64,000 bases of DNA from the NCBI RefSeq assembly GCF_003026495.1, contig NZ_PYMA01000007.1, positions 1 to 64,000 on the forward strand, in the 5' to 3' direction. The notes beneath the pieces are model-generated. The model was not told the DNA's origin. It did not search any database and saw nothing but the letters and a program-made list of their open reading frames with translations. Every line of letters begins with the position of its first letter. The stretch's first letter is position 1. A program made the translations under genes and the position numbers. Shown here one piece after another: positions 26,871-39,494 of this stretch. This DNA is from Photobacterium sanctipauli (GTDB lineage: Bacteria; Pseudomonadota; Gammaproteobacteria; Enterobacterales; Vibrionaceae).

Positions 26871-27242
26871 TTACAGTACTTCAGGCGCTAGTGATACAAT
26901 TTTCATGAACTTGTCATTACGAAGTTCACGAGTCACTGGGCCAAAAATACGAGTACCGATTGGTTGCTCACTAGTGTCGTTCAACAATACGCAAGCATTA
27001 CGGTCAAAGCGAATGACAGAGCCGTCTGGACGACGAACGCCTTTACGAGTGCGAACAACAACCGCCTTCAGTACATCACCTTTCTTAACTTTACCGCGAG
27101 GAATCGCTTCTTTCACAGTAACCTTGATGATATCACCGATGTGTGCATAACGACGGTGTGAACCACCCAGAACCTTAATACACATTACGCGACGAGCGCC
27201 GGAGTTATCGGCTGCTTCAAGCGTACTTTGCATTTGGATCAT
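26871..27242 (-). CDS. rplN: 50S ribosomal protein L14
   Basis: A 123-residue protein, [21 protein letters not shown], ending [16 protein letters not shown]. It forms intersubunit bridges. It is the first gene of the spc operon, preceded by a terminator and promoter. Confidence 0.98.
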   Translation of the reverse strand: MIQMQSTLEAADNSGARRVMCIKVLGGSHRRYAHIGDIIKVTVKEAIPRGKVKKGDVLKAVVVRTRKGVRRPDGSVIRFDRNACVLLNDTSEQPIGTRIFGPVTRELRNDKFMKIVSLAPEVL

Positions 27243-27312
27243 GTTAGTGCTCCGCTTATTTTAAAAATCTAGACCCTAAACGAGTCGATAGCCTTTTCTT
27301 TAAAGGCGGCGA

Positions 27313-27345
27313 ATAATAACACCATTTTCGACTGTTGGGTAGACA
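27313..27345 (-). promoter_or_regulatory. Candidate spc operon promoter
   Basis: Minus strand: extended -10 TGTTATTAT (-10 hexamer at 27313-27318), with a TCTACC segment upstream and a GC-rich GCCGCC discriminator, 70 bp before rplN and directly after the S10 terminator. The -35 is weak, and the pattern resembles the E. coli spc promoter as remembered. Confidence 0.55.
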
Positions 27346-27380
27346 AAAAATAAACGGCCCCAATTTTTTTTCGGGGCCGC
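27345..27380 (-). terminator. Terminator between S10 and spc operons
   Basis: Minus strand: CGGCCCC, 11-nt A-rich loop, GGGGCCG, then TTTATTTTTT. It follows rpsQ by about 25 bp. Confidence 0.85.
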
Positions 27381-27405
27381 TGTGTTATCTAGTAGTTAAG
27401 TTCGC

Positions 27406-27660
27406 TTAGATGCGAGCTTTTTCTACTACGCGTACCAGTGTCCAAGACTTAGTCTTTGACATTGGACGACACTCACGAATCTCAACAGTATCGCCTAGGC
27501 CACACTCGTTGTTTTCGTCATGTGCGTGAAGTTTAGTCGTGCGAGTGATGTACTTACCGTAGATTGGGTGTTTCACCTTACGCTCGATTGCAACAACAAT
27601 AGACTTGTCGCCTTTGTCGCTAACAACACGACCAAGCTGAGTACGAATTTGTTCGCTCAT
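27406..27660 (-). CDS. rpsQ: 30S ribosomal protein S17
   Basis: An 84-residue OB-fold protein ([22 protein letters not shown]) that binds 16S rRNA early. It is the last gene of the S10 operon, and its start overlaps the rpmC stop by one base. Confidence 0.98.
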   Translation of the reverse strand: MSEQIRTQLGRVVSDKGDKSIVVAIERKVKHPIYGKYITRTTKLHAHDENNECGLGDTVEIRECRPMSKTKSWTLVRVVEKARI

Positions 27661-27850
27661 TATGCGCCAGCCTTCTCAGTCAGAACGGTTTTAACACGTG
27701 CGATATCGCGACGTACAGCTTTAAGAGTGTGAGTCTGCTGTAGTTGACCAGTCGCAGCCTGCATGCGCAGGTTGAACTGTTCACGTAGCAGGTTCACAAG
27801 CTCAGCATTCAGCTCTTCAACGCTTTTAGCGCGCAGATCTTGTGCGTTCA

Positions 27851-27851
<1 letters not shown>
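27660..27851 (-). CDS. rpmC: 50S ribosomal protein L29
   Basis: A 63-residue helical hairpin protein ([20 protein letters not shown]) at the tunnel exit, where SRP and trigger factor dock. The ATG at 27851 is taken rather than a GTG one codon earlier, since it gives the family length and overlaps the rplP stop by one base. Confidence 0.97.
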
Positions 27852-28962
<1,111 letters not shown>

Positions 28963-28981
28963 TGCTTTCTCTCCTAGTCTC

Positions 28982-29314
28982 TTAGCGGTCTGCTACAACA
29001 ACAGTGATGTGGCTAGAACGCTTCAAGATGCGATCGGCACGGCCTTTAGCACGAGGCATAATACGCTTCATGGTAGGACCTTCGTCAACGAAGATTTTAG
29101 CTACTGATAGATCATCAATATCTGCGCCTTCGTTGTGTTCTGCGTTAGCGATAGCTGACTCTAGAACTTTCTTGATTAGATCAGCAGCTTTTTTGTTGCT
29201 GAACTGAAGAATTTCTAGAGCTTGAGCAACTGGCTTACCGCGCAGTTGATCAGCAACCAAACGAGCTTTCTGCGGCGAAATGCGAGCAAAGCGATGTTTA
29301 GCGATAGCTTCCAT
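28982..29314 (-). CDS. rplV: 50S ribosomal protein L22
   Basis: A 110-residue protein with the tunnel-lining beta-hairpin [15 protein letters not shown]. Changes in this loop can give macrolide resistance; none is obvious here. Confidence 0.98.
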   Translation of the reverse strand: MEAIAKHRFARISPQKARLVADQLRGKPVAQALEILQFSNKKAADLIKKVLESAIANAEHNEGADIDDLSVAKIFVDEGPTMKRIMPRAKGRADRILKRSSHITVVVADR

Positions 29315-29324
29315 TACCTACTCC

Positions 29325-29603
29325 TTAGCGCTTCTTAGCTTTCTTATCCGCAGCATGACCGCGGTAAGTACGTGTTGGTGCAAATTCGCCTAGCTTGTGA
29401 CCGATCATTTCTTCAGAAACGAAAACAGGAACGTGCTGACGACCATTATGGACAGCGATGGTCAAACCGATCATCTGAGGGATGATCATTGAGCGACGGG
29501 ACCAAGTCTTAACAGGCTTTTTGTCACCGCTTTCCAACGCTTTCTCTACCTTCTTCAGCAAGTGTAGGTCAATAAATGGACCTTTCTTGAGAGAACGTGG
29601 CAT
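29325..29603 (-). CDS. rpsS: 30S ribosomal protein S19
   Basis: A 92-residue head protein, [18 protein letters not shown], with [23 protein letters not shown]. It forms a complex with S13 near the A-site finger. Confidence 0.98.
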   Translation of the reverse strand: MPRSLKKGPFIDLHLLKKVEKALESGDKKPVKTWSRRSMIIPQMIGLTIAVHNGRQHVPVFVSEEMIGHKLGEFAPTRTYRGHAADKKAKKR

Positions 29604-29621
29604 GGCGTATCCTCTTTAAAA

Positions 29622-30446
29622 TTACTTATTACGACGACGTACGATGTACTTGTCGGTACGCTTGTTCTTACGAGTCTTGTAACCCTTAGTTGGAACACCC
29701 CAAGGTGTAACTGGGTGACGACCACCAGAAGTACGGCCTTCACCACCACCGTGTGGGTGGTCAACTGGGTTCATTACAACACCACGTACAGTTGGACGAA
29801 CACCGCGCCAACGTGAAGCACCAGCTTTACCTAGCTCACGTAGCATGTGTTCAGAGTTACCAACTTCACCTAGGGTCGCACGACCTTCAGCAAGAACTTT
29901 ACGCATTTCACCAGAACGTAGACGTAGAGTTACGTAAGTACCTGCACGTGCAACGATCTGAGCGTATGCACCAGCTGAACGAGCCAGCTGAGCACCTTTA
30001 CCAGGCTTAAGTTCAACACAGTGTACAGTTGAACCTACTGGGATGTTGCGCATTGGTAGTGTGTTACCAACTTTGATCGCAGCATCTGCACCAGACTGGA
30101 TAGTGTCACCAGCTTGGATGCCTTTAGGTGCGATGATGTAGCGACGCTCACCATCTGCGTAAAGAACTAGTGCGATGTTTGCACTACGGTTTGGATCGTA
30201 TTCTAGGCGCTCAACTTTCGCTGGGATACCATCTTTAGTACGCTTAAAGTCAATGATACGGTACTGGTTTTTGTTACCACCACCGATGTGACGTACTGTG
30301 ATACGACCGTTGTTGTTACGACCACCAGACTTAGATTTTTTCTCTAGTAGTGGTGCGTACGGCTTACCCTTATGCAGGTCAGAGTTAACCACTTTAACTA
30401 CGTGGCGACGACCTGGGGAAGTCGGCTTACATTTTACAATAGCCAT
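29622..30446 (-). CDS. rplB: 50S ribosomal protein L2
   Basis: A 274-residue protein of the peptidyl-transferase neighbourhood, with the conserved [17 protein letters not shown] loop (the His of HPHGG is essential in E. coli) and the [16 protein letters not shown] tail. Confidence 0.98.
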   Translation of the reverse strand: MAIVKCKPTSPGRRHVVKVVNSDLHKGKPYAPLLEKKSKSGGRNNNGRITVRHIGGGNKNQYRIIDFKRTKDGIPAKVERLEYDPNRSANIALVLYADGERRYIIAPKGIQAGDTIQSGADAAIKVGNTLPMRNIPVGSTVHCVELKPGKGAQLARSAGAYAQIVARAGTYVTLRLRSGEMRKVLAEGRATLGEVGNSEHMLRELGKAGASRWRGVRPTVRGVVMNPVDHPHGGGEGRTSGGRHPVTPWGVPTKGYKTRKNKRTDKYIVRRRNK

Positions 30447-30464
30447 TCTTCTTTGCTCCTAGCC

Positions 30465-30767
30465 TTACTCTGCACTACCAGCGAAGTCGATGTCTTGACC
30501 TTCTTTCAAGATAACGTACGCTTTCTTCCAGTCGCTACGACGGCCTTGGCGCATACCTTGACGCTTGGTCTTACCCTTGGCTACAAGAGTATTTACAGAC
30601 TTAACTTCAACCTCGAACAGTTTTTCAACTGCTGCTTTGATCTCTTTCTTAGTTGCTGTCATCGCTACTTTGAATACGATAGTGTTACCGTTTTCTGCAG
30701 CCATGGTCGCTTTTTCAGAGATGTGCGGAGCACGTAGAACTTTTAAAATACGCTCTTCAGTGATCAT
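30465..30767 (-). CDS. rplW: 50S ribosomal protein L23
   Basis: A 100-residue protein, [20 protein letters not shown], docking site for trigger factor and SRP at the tunnel exit. Its start overlaps the rplD stop by four bases. Confidence 0.98.
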   Translation of the reverse strand: MITEERILKVLRAPHISEKATMAAENGNTIVFKVAMTATKKEIKAAVEKLFEVEVKSVNTLVAKGKTKRQGMRQGRRSDWKKAYVILKEGQDIDFAGSAE

Positions 30768-31366
30768 GCTAGCATCTCCTCAACTGCTTTAACTGCAGCA
30801 GCAGTCATTACAACTTTATCGAAAGCAATCAAGCTAACTGGATCGATTGCCGCTGCATCACGTACGTCTACTTTGTATAGGTTACGTGCTGCAAGGAATA
30901 GATTTTCATCTAGCTCGCCAGTTACGATTAGCGCATCAGTTAGCTCAAGCTCGTTTAGCTTAGCAACTAGCGCCTTAGTTTTAGGTGCTTCTACAGAGAA
31001 GTTATCAACAACGATTAGACGCTCTTGACGAACTAGCTCAGAAAGAATGCTCTTCATAGCACCGCGGTACATTTTCTTGTTAACTTTCTGGCTGTGGTCC
31101 TGTGGACGAGCAGCGAAAGTTACACCACCAGTACGCCATAGCGGACTGCGGATTGTACCTGCACGAGCGCGGCCTGTACCTTTCTGGCGCCATGGTTTAG
31201 CACCACCACCAGAAACGTCAGAACGAGTCTTCTGAGCACGTGTACCTTGACGAGCACCTGCTGCGAAAGCAACAACTACTTGGTGTACAAGCGCTTCATT
31301 GAAGTCACGCCCAAAAGTAGTTTCGGAGACAGTTAGCGCATCAGCGCCTTTGACTACCAATTCCAT
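30764..31366 (-). CDS. rplD: 50S ribosomal protein L4
   Basis: A 200-residue protein with the tunnel loop [19 protein letters not shown] and [15 protein letters not shown]. In E. coli L4 also represses the S10 operon by acting on the rpsJ leader. The ATG at 31366 (MELVVKG) follows GAGGAG and fits the family start; a TTG two codons earlier is rejected. Confidence 0.98.
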   Translation of the reverse strand: MELVVKGADALTVSETTFGRDFNEALVHQVVVAFAAGARQGTRAQKTRSDVSGGGAKPWRQKGTGRARAGTIRSPLWRTGGVTFAARPQDHSQKVNKKMYRGAMKSILSELVRQERLIVVDNFSVEAPKTKALVAKLNELELTDALIVTGELDENLFLAARNLYKVDVRDAAAIDPVSLIAFDKVVMTAAAVKAVEEMLA

Positions 31367-31382
31367 TACCAACTCCTCGACG

Positions 31383-32012
31383 TTACGCTTTAACAGCTGG
31401 TTTAACGATCACGTTGCCACCTGTAGCACCTGGTACTGCACCTTTGATAAGAAGCAGATTGCGCTCAGCGTCAACACGTACGATCTCTAGGTTTTGAGTC
31501 GTTACACGCTCAGCACCCATGTGACCAGCCATTTTCTTGCCTTTGAATACGCGACCTGGAGTTTGACATTGGCCAATAGAACCAGGAGCACGGTGAGACA
31601 AGGAGTTACCGTGGGTCATATCTTGAGTGCGGAAGTTCCAGCGCTTAACGCCACCCTGGAAGCCTTTACCCTTAGATGTGCCAGTAACGTCTACTTTTTT
31701 AACTTCGTTGAACAGCTCAACAGTTAGCTCAGCGCCAACAGCGAACTCTTCATTGTTCTCTAGACGGAATTCCCAAAGACCGCGACCAGCTTCAACACCT
31801 GCTTTCGCAAAGTGGCCAGCTTCTGGCTTAGAAACACGGTTAGCTTTCTTAGCACCAGTAGTTACCTGGATTGCGTTGTAGCCGTCAGTTTCTACAGATT
31901 TAACCTGAGAAACGCGGTTTGCTTCAACTTCAACCACAGTTACTGGGATAGAAACGCCATCTTCGGTAAATACGCGGGTCATGCCCACTTTACGACCGAT
32001 TAGACCAATCAT
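31383..32012 (-). CDS. rplC: 50S ribosomal protein L3
   Basis: A 209-residue protein, [19 protein letters not shown], with [17 protein letters not shown] and the loop reaching the peptidyl-transferase centre ([20 protein letters not shown]; Gln methylated by PrmB in E. coli). Confidence 0.98.
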   Translation of the reverse strand: MIGLIGRKVGMTRVFTEDGVSIPVTVVEVEANRVSQVKSVETDGYNAIQVTTGAKKANRVSKPEAGHFAKAGVEAGRGLWEFRLENNEEFAVGAELTVELFNEVKKVDVTGTSKGKGFQGGVKRWNFRTQDMTHGNSLSHRAPGSIGQCQTPGRVFKGKKMAGHMGAERVTTQNLEIVRVDAERNLLLIKGAVPGATGGNVIVKPAVKA

Positions 32013-32026
32013 TCTCTTATCTCCCC

Positions 32027-32578
<552 letters not shown>

Positions 32579-32580
32579 GC

Positions 32581-32608
32581 ATTATACAGATCACAGTTTT
32601 GAACGCAA
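32581..32608 (-). promoter_or_regulatory. S10 operon promoter
   Basis: Minus strand: -35 TTGCGT (32603-32608), 16-nt spacer, perfect -10 TATAAT (32581-32586), preceded by TG and followed by a GC-rich GCTCGCC discriminator as expected for a stringently controlled ribosomal promoter. Confidence 0.8.
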
Positions 32609-32657
32609 GCCCTGTTGGAAAATTAATCAAACAAGCGGTTAAGGCGTTGATGGAAAC

Positions 32658-32739
32658 GGTTCTGAGGTTCTGAGGTTCTGAGGTTCTGAGGTTCTGAGGT
32701 TCTGAGGTTCTGAGGTTCTGAGGTTCTGAGGTTCTGAGG
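32658..32739. repeat. 8-bp tandem repeat, about 10 copies
   Basis: The unit GGTTCTGA is repeated without a single mismatch for 82 bp (10.25 copies). It lies between the bfr stop and the S10 promoter, ending about 50 bp upstream of the -35. It is outside coding sequence, and the unit is not a multiple of three. An imperfect hairpin (32774-32805) lies between it and bfr. Confidence 0.97.
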
Positions 32740-32856
32740 AAAAGCCTATTGAACTATACGGTGCAGTCAACGACGGTGCCGCGATACTTTGGTATCACAG
32801 CACCGCTTATTATCAAAAAGGTTTCAGCCCGCTTCGATGACACAAATCACCAGGCC

Positions 32857-33336
32857 CTAATCTTCCTCATCAACAATCTGAGCTTGGTTGTAATTGGCAA
32901 TGCCCATTTTTTCAATCAAGCCAAGTTGAGTCTCGAGCCAGTCAACATGCTCTTCTTCATCTGACAAGATATCTTGGAACAAGTCGCGGGAAACATAATC
33001 GTGAACATCTTCGGCATAGGCGATGGCATCACGCAAATCGGGAATGGCCGCCATTTCCAAGGCCAAATCACACTCGAGCATTTCCTGGGTATCTTCGCCA
33101 ATATTGAGCTTGCCGAGATCCTGCAAGTTCGGTAAGCCTTCAAGGAACAAGATACGTTCAATTAGGTGATCCGCATGATTCATCTCATCGATAGACTCGT
33201 GGTATTCCTTATCGGCAAGATGTTTTAAGCCCCAGTCTTTGTACATACGGGCATGAAGGAAGTATTGGTTTATTGCAACTAATTCGTTACCGAGGACTTT
33301 ATTGAGGTGTTGGATGATTTTCGGATCAGCTTTCAT
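32857..33336 (-). CDS. bfr: Bacterioferritin
   Basis: A 159-residue heme-containing ferritin subunit that stores iron in a 24-mer. All six ferroxidase ligands are present (Glu18, Glu51, His54, Glu94, Glu127, His130), as is the heme ligand Met52. It lies 83 bp downstream of bfd, the usual pair. Confidence 0.97.
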   Translation of the reverse strand: MKADPKIIQHLNKVLGNELVAINQYFLHARMYKDWGLKHLADKEYHESIDEMNHADHLIERILFLEGLPNLQDLGKLNIGEDTQEMLECDLALEMAAIPDLRDAIAYAEDVHDYVSRDLFQDILSDEEEHVDWLETQLGLIEKMGIANYNQAQIVDEED

Positions 33337-33419
33337 TACAAAACACTCCTCTGTCAGTTCCCATAAGCATAGAACCGATTAGAAGAGTGTCAAAAGACAC
33401 TTTGATAAAGCGTGGCGAG

Positions 33420-33608
33420 TTAGCTCGCTTTTTTATAACGTTCGATAGTCACCTGCTCGAGAATTTCCTTTGTTTGGCGGATGCATTTACCACACTGAGA
33501 ACCTAGCGGCGTCACTTGGCGAATACCACGGATATCACTGATCCCGTGTTGGTCGGCTAGCTTCATGATTTTTTTGTCGGAAATTCCGTGGCAAAGGCAA
33601 ACGTACAT
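33420..33608 (-). CDS. bfd: Bacterioferritin-associated ferredoxin
   Basis: A 62-residue [2Fe-2S] protein that reduces the bacterioferritin core to release iron. The four cluster ligands are visible: Cys4 and Cys6 in YVCLCHG, Cys39 and Cys42 in SQCGKC. The ATG at 33608 (MYVCLC) is preferred to a TTG two codons upstream because the family begins there. It is next to bfr; in many bacteria the pair is iron-regulated, but no Fur box was recognised. Confidence 0.93.
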   Translation of the reverse strand: MYVCLCHGISDKKIMKLADQHGISDIRGIRQVTPLGSQCGKCIRQTKEILEQVTIERYKKAS

Positions 33609-33773
33609 CTTCAAACCATCTGATTAAGTAATGGTCAAAATATAAACGAGAATAGTTTGCATTACCAGTCGCAAATATAATTACTGTTAGATTTATTAGT
33701 AATAGAAAATAGCTGGTTATTCTTAATTTAAATATGCCTACATGAAAGCCTTATTTTTAAGGCAGCCATAAAA

Positions 33774-33803
33774 TGCAAAAAGGGAAGCCGAAGCTTCCCT
33801 TTT
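33774..33803 (-). terminator. Terminator downstream of tuf
   Basis: Minus strand: AGGGAAG, 6-nt loop, CTTCCCT followed by TTTTTGC, about 30 bp after the tuf stop. Confidence 0.88.
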
Positions 33804-33828
33804 CTTAGTGTCGTTAGACTATTGCAAA

Positions 33829-35013
33829 TTAAGCAACGATCTTAGCAACAACACCAGCACCTACTGTGCGGCCGCCTTCACGGATAGCGAAGCGTAGACC
33901 TTCGTCCATCGCGATAGGAGCGATTAGAGTAACAACCATCTGGATGTTGTCACCAGGCATTACCATTTCAACGCCTTCTGGTAGTTCGATAGTACCAGTT
34001 ACGTCAGTTGTACGGAAGTAGAACTGTGGACGGTAGCCTTTGAAGAATGGCGTGTGACGGCCACCTTCGTCTTTAGATAGTACGTATACTTCTGATTCGA
34101 AAGTAGTGTGCGGAGTGATTGAACCTGGCTTAGCAAGAACCTGACCACGCTCAACTTCGTCACGCTTAGTACCACGTAGTAGAACACCAACGTTCTCACC
34201 AGCACGGCCTTCGTCAAGAAGCTTACGGAACATCTCAACACCAGTACAAGTAGTTGTAGTAGTGTCTTTGATACCGATGATTTCTACTTCGTCACCTACA
34301 GTGATGATACCCTGCTCAACACGACCAGTTACAACAGTACCACGGCCCTGGATTGAGAATACATCTTCGATAGGTAGGATGAACGGACGATCGATCGCAC
34401 GCTCTGGCTCTGGGATGTAAGAATCTAGCGCTTCAGCTAGCTCAACGATCTTGTCTTCCCACTCTTTCTCGCCGTTTAGAGCGCCAAGAGCAGAACCCAT
34501 GATTACTGGGCAGTCGTCACCTGGGAAGTCGTACTCAGAAAGAAGTTCACGAACTTCCATCTCAACTAGCTCTAGAAGCTCTTCGTCATCAACCATGTCA
34601 CATTTGTTCATGAACACGATGATGTATGGGATACCAACCTGACGGCCTAGTAGGATGTGCTCACGAGTCTGAGGCATTGGGCCATCAGTTGCAGCAACAA
34701 CTAGGATACCACCGTCCATCTGCGCAGCACCAGTGATCATGTTTTTAACGTAATCGGCGTGTCCTGGGCAGTCTACGTGTGCGTAGTGACGAGTTGGAGT
34801 ATCGTACTCTACGTGAGAAGTAGAGATTGTGATACCACGCTCGCGCTCTTCTGGAGCGTTATCGATAGATGCGAAGTCTTTAGCCTCACCACCGTATACT
34901 TTTGATAGAGTAGTACAGATAGCAGCAGTTAGAGTAGTTTTACCGTGGTCAACGTGGCCGATAGTACCAACGTTAACGTGCGGTTTCGTACGTTCAAATT
35001 TTTCTTTAGACAC
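33829..35013 (-). CDS. tuf: Elongation factor Tu
   Basis: A 394-residue GTPase delivering aminoacyl-tRNA. The G domain shows GHVDHGKTT (P loop), the switch I region [14 protein letters not shown] and NKCD; domains 2 and 3 follow ([20 protein letters not shown]). It is the distal gene of the str operon, 110 bp after fusA. Many Vibrionaceae have two tuf copies, and only this one is in the window. Confidence 0.98.
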   Translation of the reverse strand: MSKEKFERTKPHVNVGTIGHVDHGKTTLTAAICTTLSKVYGGEAKDFASIDNAPEERERGITISTSHVEYDTPTRHYAHVDCPGHADYVKNMITGAAQMDGGILVVAATDGPMPQTREHILLGRQVGIPYIIVFMNKCDMVDDEELLELVEMEVRELLSEYDFPGDDCPVIMGSALGALNGEKEWEDKIVELAEALDSYIPEPERAIDRPFILPIEDVFSIQGRGTVVTGRVEQGIITVGDEVEIIGIKDTTTTTCTGVEMFRKLLDEGRAGENVGVLLRGTKRDEVERGQVLAKPGSITPHTTFESEVYVLSKDEGGRHTPFFKGYRPQFYFRTTDVTGTIELPEGVEMVMPGDNIQMVVTLIAPIAMDEGLRFAIREGGRTVGAGVVAKIVA

Positions 35014-35123
35014 GATCGTGTTCCTTCCTAGTTATGATACGCCCCATGGACATTATTTATGGGACGCGTCAGAAGTTGCTATTTTATGCGCCAACCGCAA
35101 TTGGCGCAATATAGATCTTGTGA

Positions 35124-37220
35124 TTAACCACGCTCAGCAACAATTGCGTCGGCGATATTCTTCGGTACTTCAGCATATTCGCTGAATTCCATCGAATAAG
35201 AAGCACGACCCTGCGTTGCAGAACGGAGGTCAGTTGCGTAACCAAACATCACAGATAGTGGTACTTGAGCACGGATAATTTTCAGGCCAGCAGGGCCATC
35301 ATCCATACCTTCGATCATGCCGCGGCGACGGTTTAGGTCACCAACAACATCACCCATCCAATCTTCTGGTGTTGTTACTTCAACTTTCATCATTGGCTCA
35401 AGGATAACAGGGTCTGCATCAAGCGCGCCCTTCCTGAAAGCCATTGAACCGGCAATCTTAAATGCCATTTCGTTGGAGTCAACGTCGTGGTAAGAACCGT
35501 CGAACAAGGTCGCTTTGACATCCAGTACAGGATAGCCCGCAAGCACACCGTTGTTCATTTGCTCTTCGATACCTTTAGCAACAGCACCAATGTACTCTTT
35601 CGGTACCACACCACCAACGATTTCATCCACAAATACGAAGCCTTCATTAGGTTCTGAAGGTTCGATTTTCAGCCATACATGACCATATTGGCCGCGACCT
35701 CCAGACTGGCGAACAAATTTACCTTCCACTTCCGTCTTACCACGGATAGTTTCACGGTACGCCACCTGAGGCTTACCAACGTTACATTCAACACTGAATT
35801 CACGTTTCATACGGTCAACGATGATATCAAGGTGAAGCTCACCCATACCTGAAATCAATGTCTGACCAGACTCATCGTCTGTTTCGACGCGGAACGATGG
35901 ATCTTCTGCTGCTAGTTTACCTAGCGCGATACCCATCTTCTCCTGATCAGCTTGAGAACGAGGCTCAACAGCAATCTGAATAACTGGCTCAGGGAACTCC
36001 ATGCGCTCAAGGATAACGCGGTTATCCTGATCACACAGTGTGTCACCCGTTGTCACGTTTTTCAGACCAATCGCTGCTGCGATATCACCGGCACGGATTT
36101 CTTTAACTTCTTCACGCTTGTTTGAGTGCATCTGTACGATACGACCAAAACGTTCGCGTTTCTCTTTCACTGAGTTATAAACAGTATCACCTGAGTTTAC
36201 AACACCAGAGTAAACACGCATGAAAGTTAAGCTACCAACGAATGGGTCAGTCGCGATTTTGAATGCCAGCGCTGAGAATGGTTCGTCATCGCTTGAGTGG
36301 CGCTCAACTTCGTTACCGCTTTCGTCTTCACCGCGGATAGCTTTCACTTCCGTTGGCGAAGGCAGGAATTCGATGACTGCATCAAGTACAGCCTGAACAC
36401 CCTTGTTCTTAAATGCAGAACCACAAGTTGCAAGTACGATTTCGTTCGCTAGCGTACGCTGGCGAAGACCGCTCTTGATCTCTGCTTCGGTCAAGTCGCC
36501 TTCTTCAAGGTACTTGTCCATCAGCTCTTCAGAAGCTTCAGCCGCAGATTCAACCAGGTTCTGGCGCCATTCCTCAGCAAGCTCTTGCATGTCAGCCGGA
36601 ATCGCTTCATAGGTAAATGACATACCCTGATCGCTTTCATTCCAGTTGATAGCCTTCATCTTGATAAGGTCAACAACGCCTGTAAAATCTTCTTCAGCAC
36701 CAATATTCAGTTGAATAGGCACTGGATTCGCTCCAAGACGACTCTTGATCTGGTCAACTACACGTAGGAAGTCGGCACCAGCTCGGTCCATCTTGTTGAC
36801 GAAAACCATACGCGGTACTTCGTATTTGTCAGCCTGGCGCCAAACGGTTTCAGACTGAGGCTCAACACCAGATGAACCACAGAAAACAACAACAGCACCA
36901 TCAAGTACACGTAGAGAACGCTCTACTTCGATAGTAAAGTCAACGTGTCCTGGGGTGTCAATGATGTTTACGCGATGCTCTGGGAACTGAGCTTCCATAC
37001 CACGCCAGAAAGTCGTAGTTGCAGCAGATGTGATAGTGATACCACGCTCCTGCTCCTGCTCCATCCAGTCCATGGTAGCTGCGCCGTCGTGAACTTCACC
37101 GATTTTGTGAGACAGACCTGTATAAAACAGGATACGCTCGGTCGTTGTAGTTTTACCGGCGTCGACGTGAGCACAAATACCGATATTACGGTAGCGCTCG
37201 ATAGGCGTTTTACGAGCCAC
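35124..37220 (-). CDS. fusA: Elongation factor G
   Basis: A 698-residue translocase GTPase: [13 protein letters not shown] loop, [16 protein letters not shown], then domains II-V with the domain [15 protein letters not shown] segment and the C-terminal [22 protein letters not shown] region. It catalyses ribosome translocation and, with RRF, recycling. It is the third gene of the str operon. A strong hairpin sits in the gap before it. Confidence 0.98.
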   Translation of the reverse strand: MARKTPIERYRNIGICAHVDAGKTTTTERILFYTGLSHKIGEVHDGAATMDWMEQEQERGITITSAATTTFWRGMEAQFPEHRVNIIDTPGHVDFTIEVERSLRVLDGAVVVFCGSSGVEPQSETVWRQADKYEVPRMVFVNKMDRAGADFLRVVDQIKSRLGANPVPIQLNIGAEEDFTGVVDLIKMKAINWNESDQGMSFTYEAIPADMQELAEEWRQNLVESAAEASEELMDKYLEEGDLTEAEIKSGLRQRTLANEIVLATCGSAFKNKGVQAVLDAVIEFLPSPTEVKAIRGEDESGNEVERHSSDDEPFSALAFKIATDPFVGSLTFMRVYSGVVNSGDTVYNSVKEKRERFGRIVQMHSNKREEVKEIRAGDIAAAIGLKNVTTGDTLCDQDNRVILERMEFPEPVIQIAVEPRSQADQEKMGIALGKLAAEDPSFRVETDDESGQTLISGMGELHLDIIVDRMKREFSVECNVGKPQVAYRETIRGKTEVEGKFVRQSGGRGQYGHVWLKIEPSEPNEGFVFVDEIVGGVVPKEYIGAVAKGIEEQMNNGVLAGYPVLDVKATLFDGSYHDVDSNEMAFKIAGSMAFRKGALDADPVILEPMMKVEVTTPEDWMGDVVGDLNRRRGMIEGMDDGPAGLKIIRAQVPLSVMFGYATDLRSATQGRASYSMEFSEYAEVPKNIADAIVAERG

Positions 37221-37262
37221 GGCAGTATCCTCTTACTAAGGGGAACCTTAGAGTATGGTTTA

Positions 37263-37289
37263 GGCGCAGCAAGCCAAGCTTGCTGCGCC
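37263..37289. other. Perfect 12-bp hairpin between rpsG and fusA
   Basis: GGCGCAGCAAGC and its exact complement GCTTGCTGCGCC are separated by three bases. There is no T-run on the minus strand, so it is not a classical terminator. It lies 22 bp after the rpsG stop and 43 bp before the fusA ATG, and may be a processing, attenuation or mRNA-stability element. Confidence 0.8.
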
Positions 37290-37310
37290 CTATCGTTATT
37301 ACCAGCTTTA

Positions 37311-37781
37311 TTACCAGCGGTAATGTGCGAACGCTTTGTTCGCGTCTGCCATACGGTGAACGTCTTCACGTTTCTTAACAGCAGAACCTTTGTTGTCAGC
37401 CGCATCAAGCATTTCGCCTGCTAGACGCTGAGCCATAGATTTTTCACCACGCTTACGCGCAGCTTCAACCAACCAACGCATAGCTAGTGCGTTACGACGT
37501 ACTGGACGTACTTCTACAGGCACCTGGTAAGTTGAACCACCCACACGGCGAGACTTAACTTCTACCGCTGGACGTACATTTTCAAGAGCTTTTTCAAAGA
37601 TAGCTAGGTGTTCTTCACCAGAACGCTCAGCCATAGTTTCTAGTGCAGAGTAAACGATTTTTTCTGCAGTAGATTTTTTACCGTCAACCATTAGGATGTT
37701 AACGAATTTTGCCAGCAATTCAGATTTGAACTTTGGATCTGGAAGGATCTTACGCTGACCGATTACGCGACGACGTGGCAT
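37311..37781 (-). CDS. rpsG: 30S ribosomal protein S7
   Basis: A 156-residue head-nucleating protein, [18 protein letters not shown]. In E. coli S7 represses the str operon by binding the rpsL-rpsG gap; here that gap is 96 bp (37782-37877). Confidence 0.98.
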   Translation of the reverse strand: MPRRRVIGQRKILPDPKFKSELLAKFVNILMVDGKKSTAEKIVYSALETMAERSGEEHLAIFEKALENVRPAVEVKSRRVGGSTYQVPVEVRPVRRNALAMRWLVEAARKRGEKSMAQRLAGEMLDAADNKGSAVKKREDVHRMADANKAFAHYRW

Positions 37782-37877
37782 GGATATTCTCCGTTGTCTT
37801 CTTCAGGTTATCCAAAACTTTACAGTTTCTTCAAAAATTAAATAATTTTAGTGTTTGGCCTTACTTAACGGAATCCA

Positions 37878-38270
<393 letters not shown>

Positions 38271-38321
38271 TTACTTTCGTAAAGATGAAAAATCTGCCTC
38301 CCAACAACAGGAGGACGCGAA

Positions 38322-38350
38322 ATTTTAGGCATCGCACCCAAGGGTGTCAA
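38322..38350 (-). promoter_or_regulatory. str operon promoter
   Basis: Minus strand: perfect -35 TTGACA (38345-38350), 17-nt spacer, -10 TAAAAT (38322-38327). A CCTCC/GGAGG hairpin follows in the leader ahead of rpsL. Confidence 0.88.
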
Positions 38351-38430
38351 GATGTAACCAACGATCAATCAAATGATTATTTCTTAAACACCCTAAATTT
38401 AGCTTAAATTCTCAGTAGTGAACCAAGTAT

Positions 38431-38724
38431 TCAGCCCCACTTCATCTGAGTTTCATGGGTAACCGTTAGCGATACAAATCCTTTGTAATCAATAATTTCA
38501 GCATCGGCGCATACACGTTCACCCAAGCCTCTGGCGGTAAGATCTGCCGCCAGTAAATAAATTTTTACGCCGGTATTTTTTATTGCCTCAAAGGCTGAAT
38601 TTTGACCAACCGCTGCAATAACAGCATCTTGGATCAGCAAAATAGCGTCATTTTCAGTCACGAGCGGCACGCATTGTTGGAATGCTTGGGTCTGATAAGG
38701 AGAGCTGGAAATGATATGGAGCAT
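38431..38724 (-). CDS. tusB: tRNA 2-thiouridine synthesis sulfurtransferase subunit TusB
   Basis: A 97-residue DsrH-family subunit of the TusBCD heterohexamer, which relays sulfur from TusA to TusE and on to MnmA for 2-thiouridine at the wobble base of tRNA Lys, Glu and Gln. It starts LHIISSSPYQTQAFQQC and contains NDAILLIQDAV. It follows tusC by 7 bp in the tusD-C-B order. Confidence 0.93.
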   Translation of the reverse strand: MLHIISSSPYQTQAFQQCVPLVTENDAILLIQDAVIAAVGQNSAFEAIKNTGVKIYLLAADLTARGLGERVCADAEIIDYKGFVSLTVTHETQMKWG

Positions 38725-38731
38725 AGTCGCC

Positions 38732-39088
38732 TCAGAAAGTCAGAATGCGCTGACAGGCATGCAGATGAGAAGTCAAAGCCTCAGAATCGCAAACAGTGAC
38801 ATCGATGAGCAAGTCATCGCTGGTTAAACCGCGCTCTTGCAACGACGCGGCACAGACATAGACATTCTCAATGTCATAAAGATCGAACATTTTGAACGTC
38901 GAAATATAATCTCGCGACAAAATCGCCTCTGGCTGTTGTGCCTTGAGCAGCTGAAAGACGCCATCACCGATAAAGAACACATTGATATCTTCGCTGTAGG
39001 CAGAGGTTGCCAGTACAGCATCAAGCCCTTCCCTACCGACAGCCTTGCCGTGGGGAACAGAGCGGAATACAAACCCTAACGTTGTCAT
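38732..39088 (-). CDS. tusC: TusC, sulfur-relay subunit
   Basis: A 118-residue DsrF-family protein (GFVFRSVPHGKAVGREGLDAVLATSAYSEDINVFFIGDGVFQLL) that forms the structural core of TusBCD. It lies between tusD and tusB, all co-directional. Confidence 0.94.
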   Translation of the reverse strand: MTTLGFVFRSVPHGKAVGREGLDAVLATSAYSEDINVFFIGDGVFQLLKAQQPEAILSRDYISTFKMFDLYDIENVYVCAASLQERGLTSDDLLIDVTVCDSEALTSHLHACQRILTF

Positions 39089-39101
39089 AATTATGCCTGC
39101 A

Positions 39102-39494
39102 CTAGAACTGGATAACCCGGTCGGCGGTCAGCATTGCTTCTGCCAGCCCGCCTAAACCAGCCTGCTCGAACCCCTCGGCCAAGTTGGTGGCCGAAAGCTG
39201 GTTTTGCTCGGCTTCCTGCTCACCCACCACCCCGCGGCGCAGTGCCGCCGCGACGCAAGTTTGCAACTCGATATTGTGCTGCTTGGCCAGGGACTGCCAT
39301 GCCGCAACCAAGTCGAACTCGTCGGAGGCCGGCGCGGTCAGTGCCGAGCCGTTATGCACGCCATCTTGGTAAAAGAACACCCGCGACAAGCGGTGCCCTT
39401 CGCCCAGCAATGCCTCGGCAAACTGGTAGGCCGTACGCGCTGACTGATCACCGTAGGCCGGCCCTTCAATTACCAGCACGTAATTCAGGCTCAT
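39102..39494 (-). CDS. tusD: TusD, sulfur-relay subunit with active cysteine
   Basis: A 130-residue DsrE-family protein ([30 protein letters not shown]). The catalytic Cys lies in [14 protein letters not shown], matching Cys78 of E. coli TusD. It accepts persulfide sulfur from TusA. Its start overlaps the yheO stop (ATGA). Confidence 0.95.
   Translation of the reverse strand: MSLNYVLVIEGPAYGDQSARTAYQFAEALLGEGHRLSRVFFYQDGVHNGSALTAPASDEFDLVAAWQSLAKQHNIELQTCVAAALRRGVVGEQEAEQNQLSATNLAEGFEQAGLGGLAEAMLTADRVIQF

Noticed and set aside
32658..32739. CRISPR-like array
   Set aside because: Units are 8 bp and directly abutting, with no spacers; simple tandem repeat.
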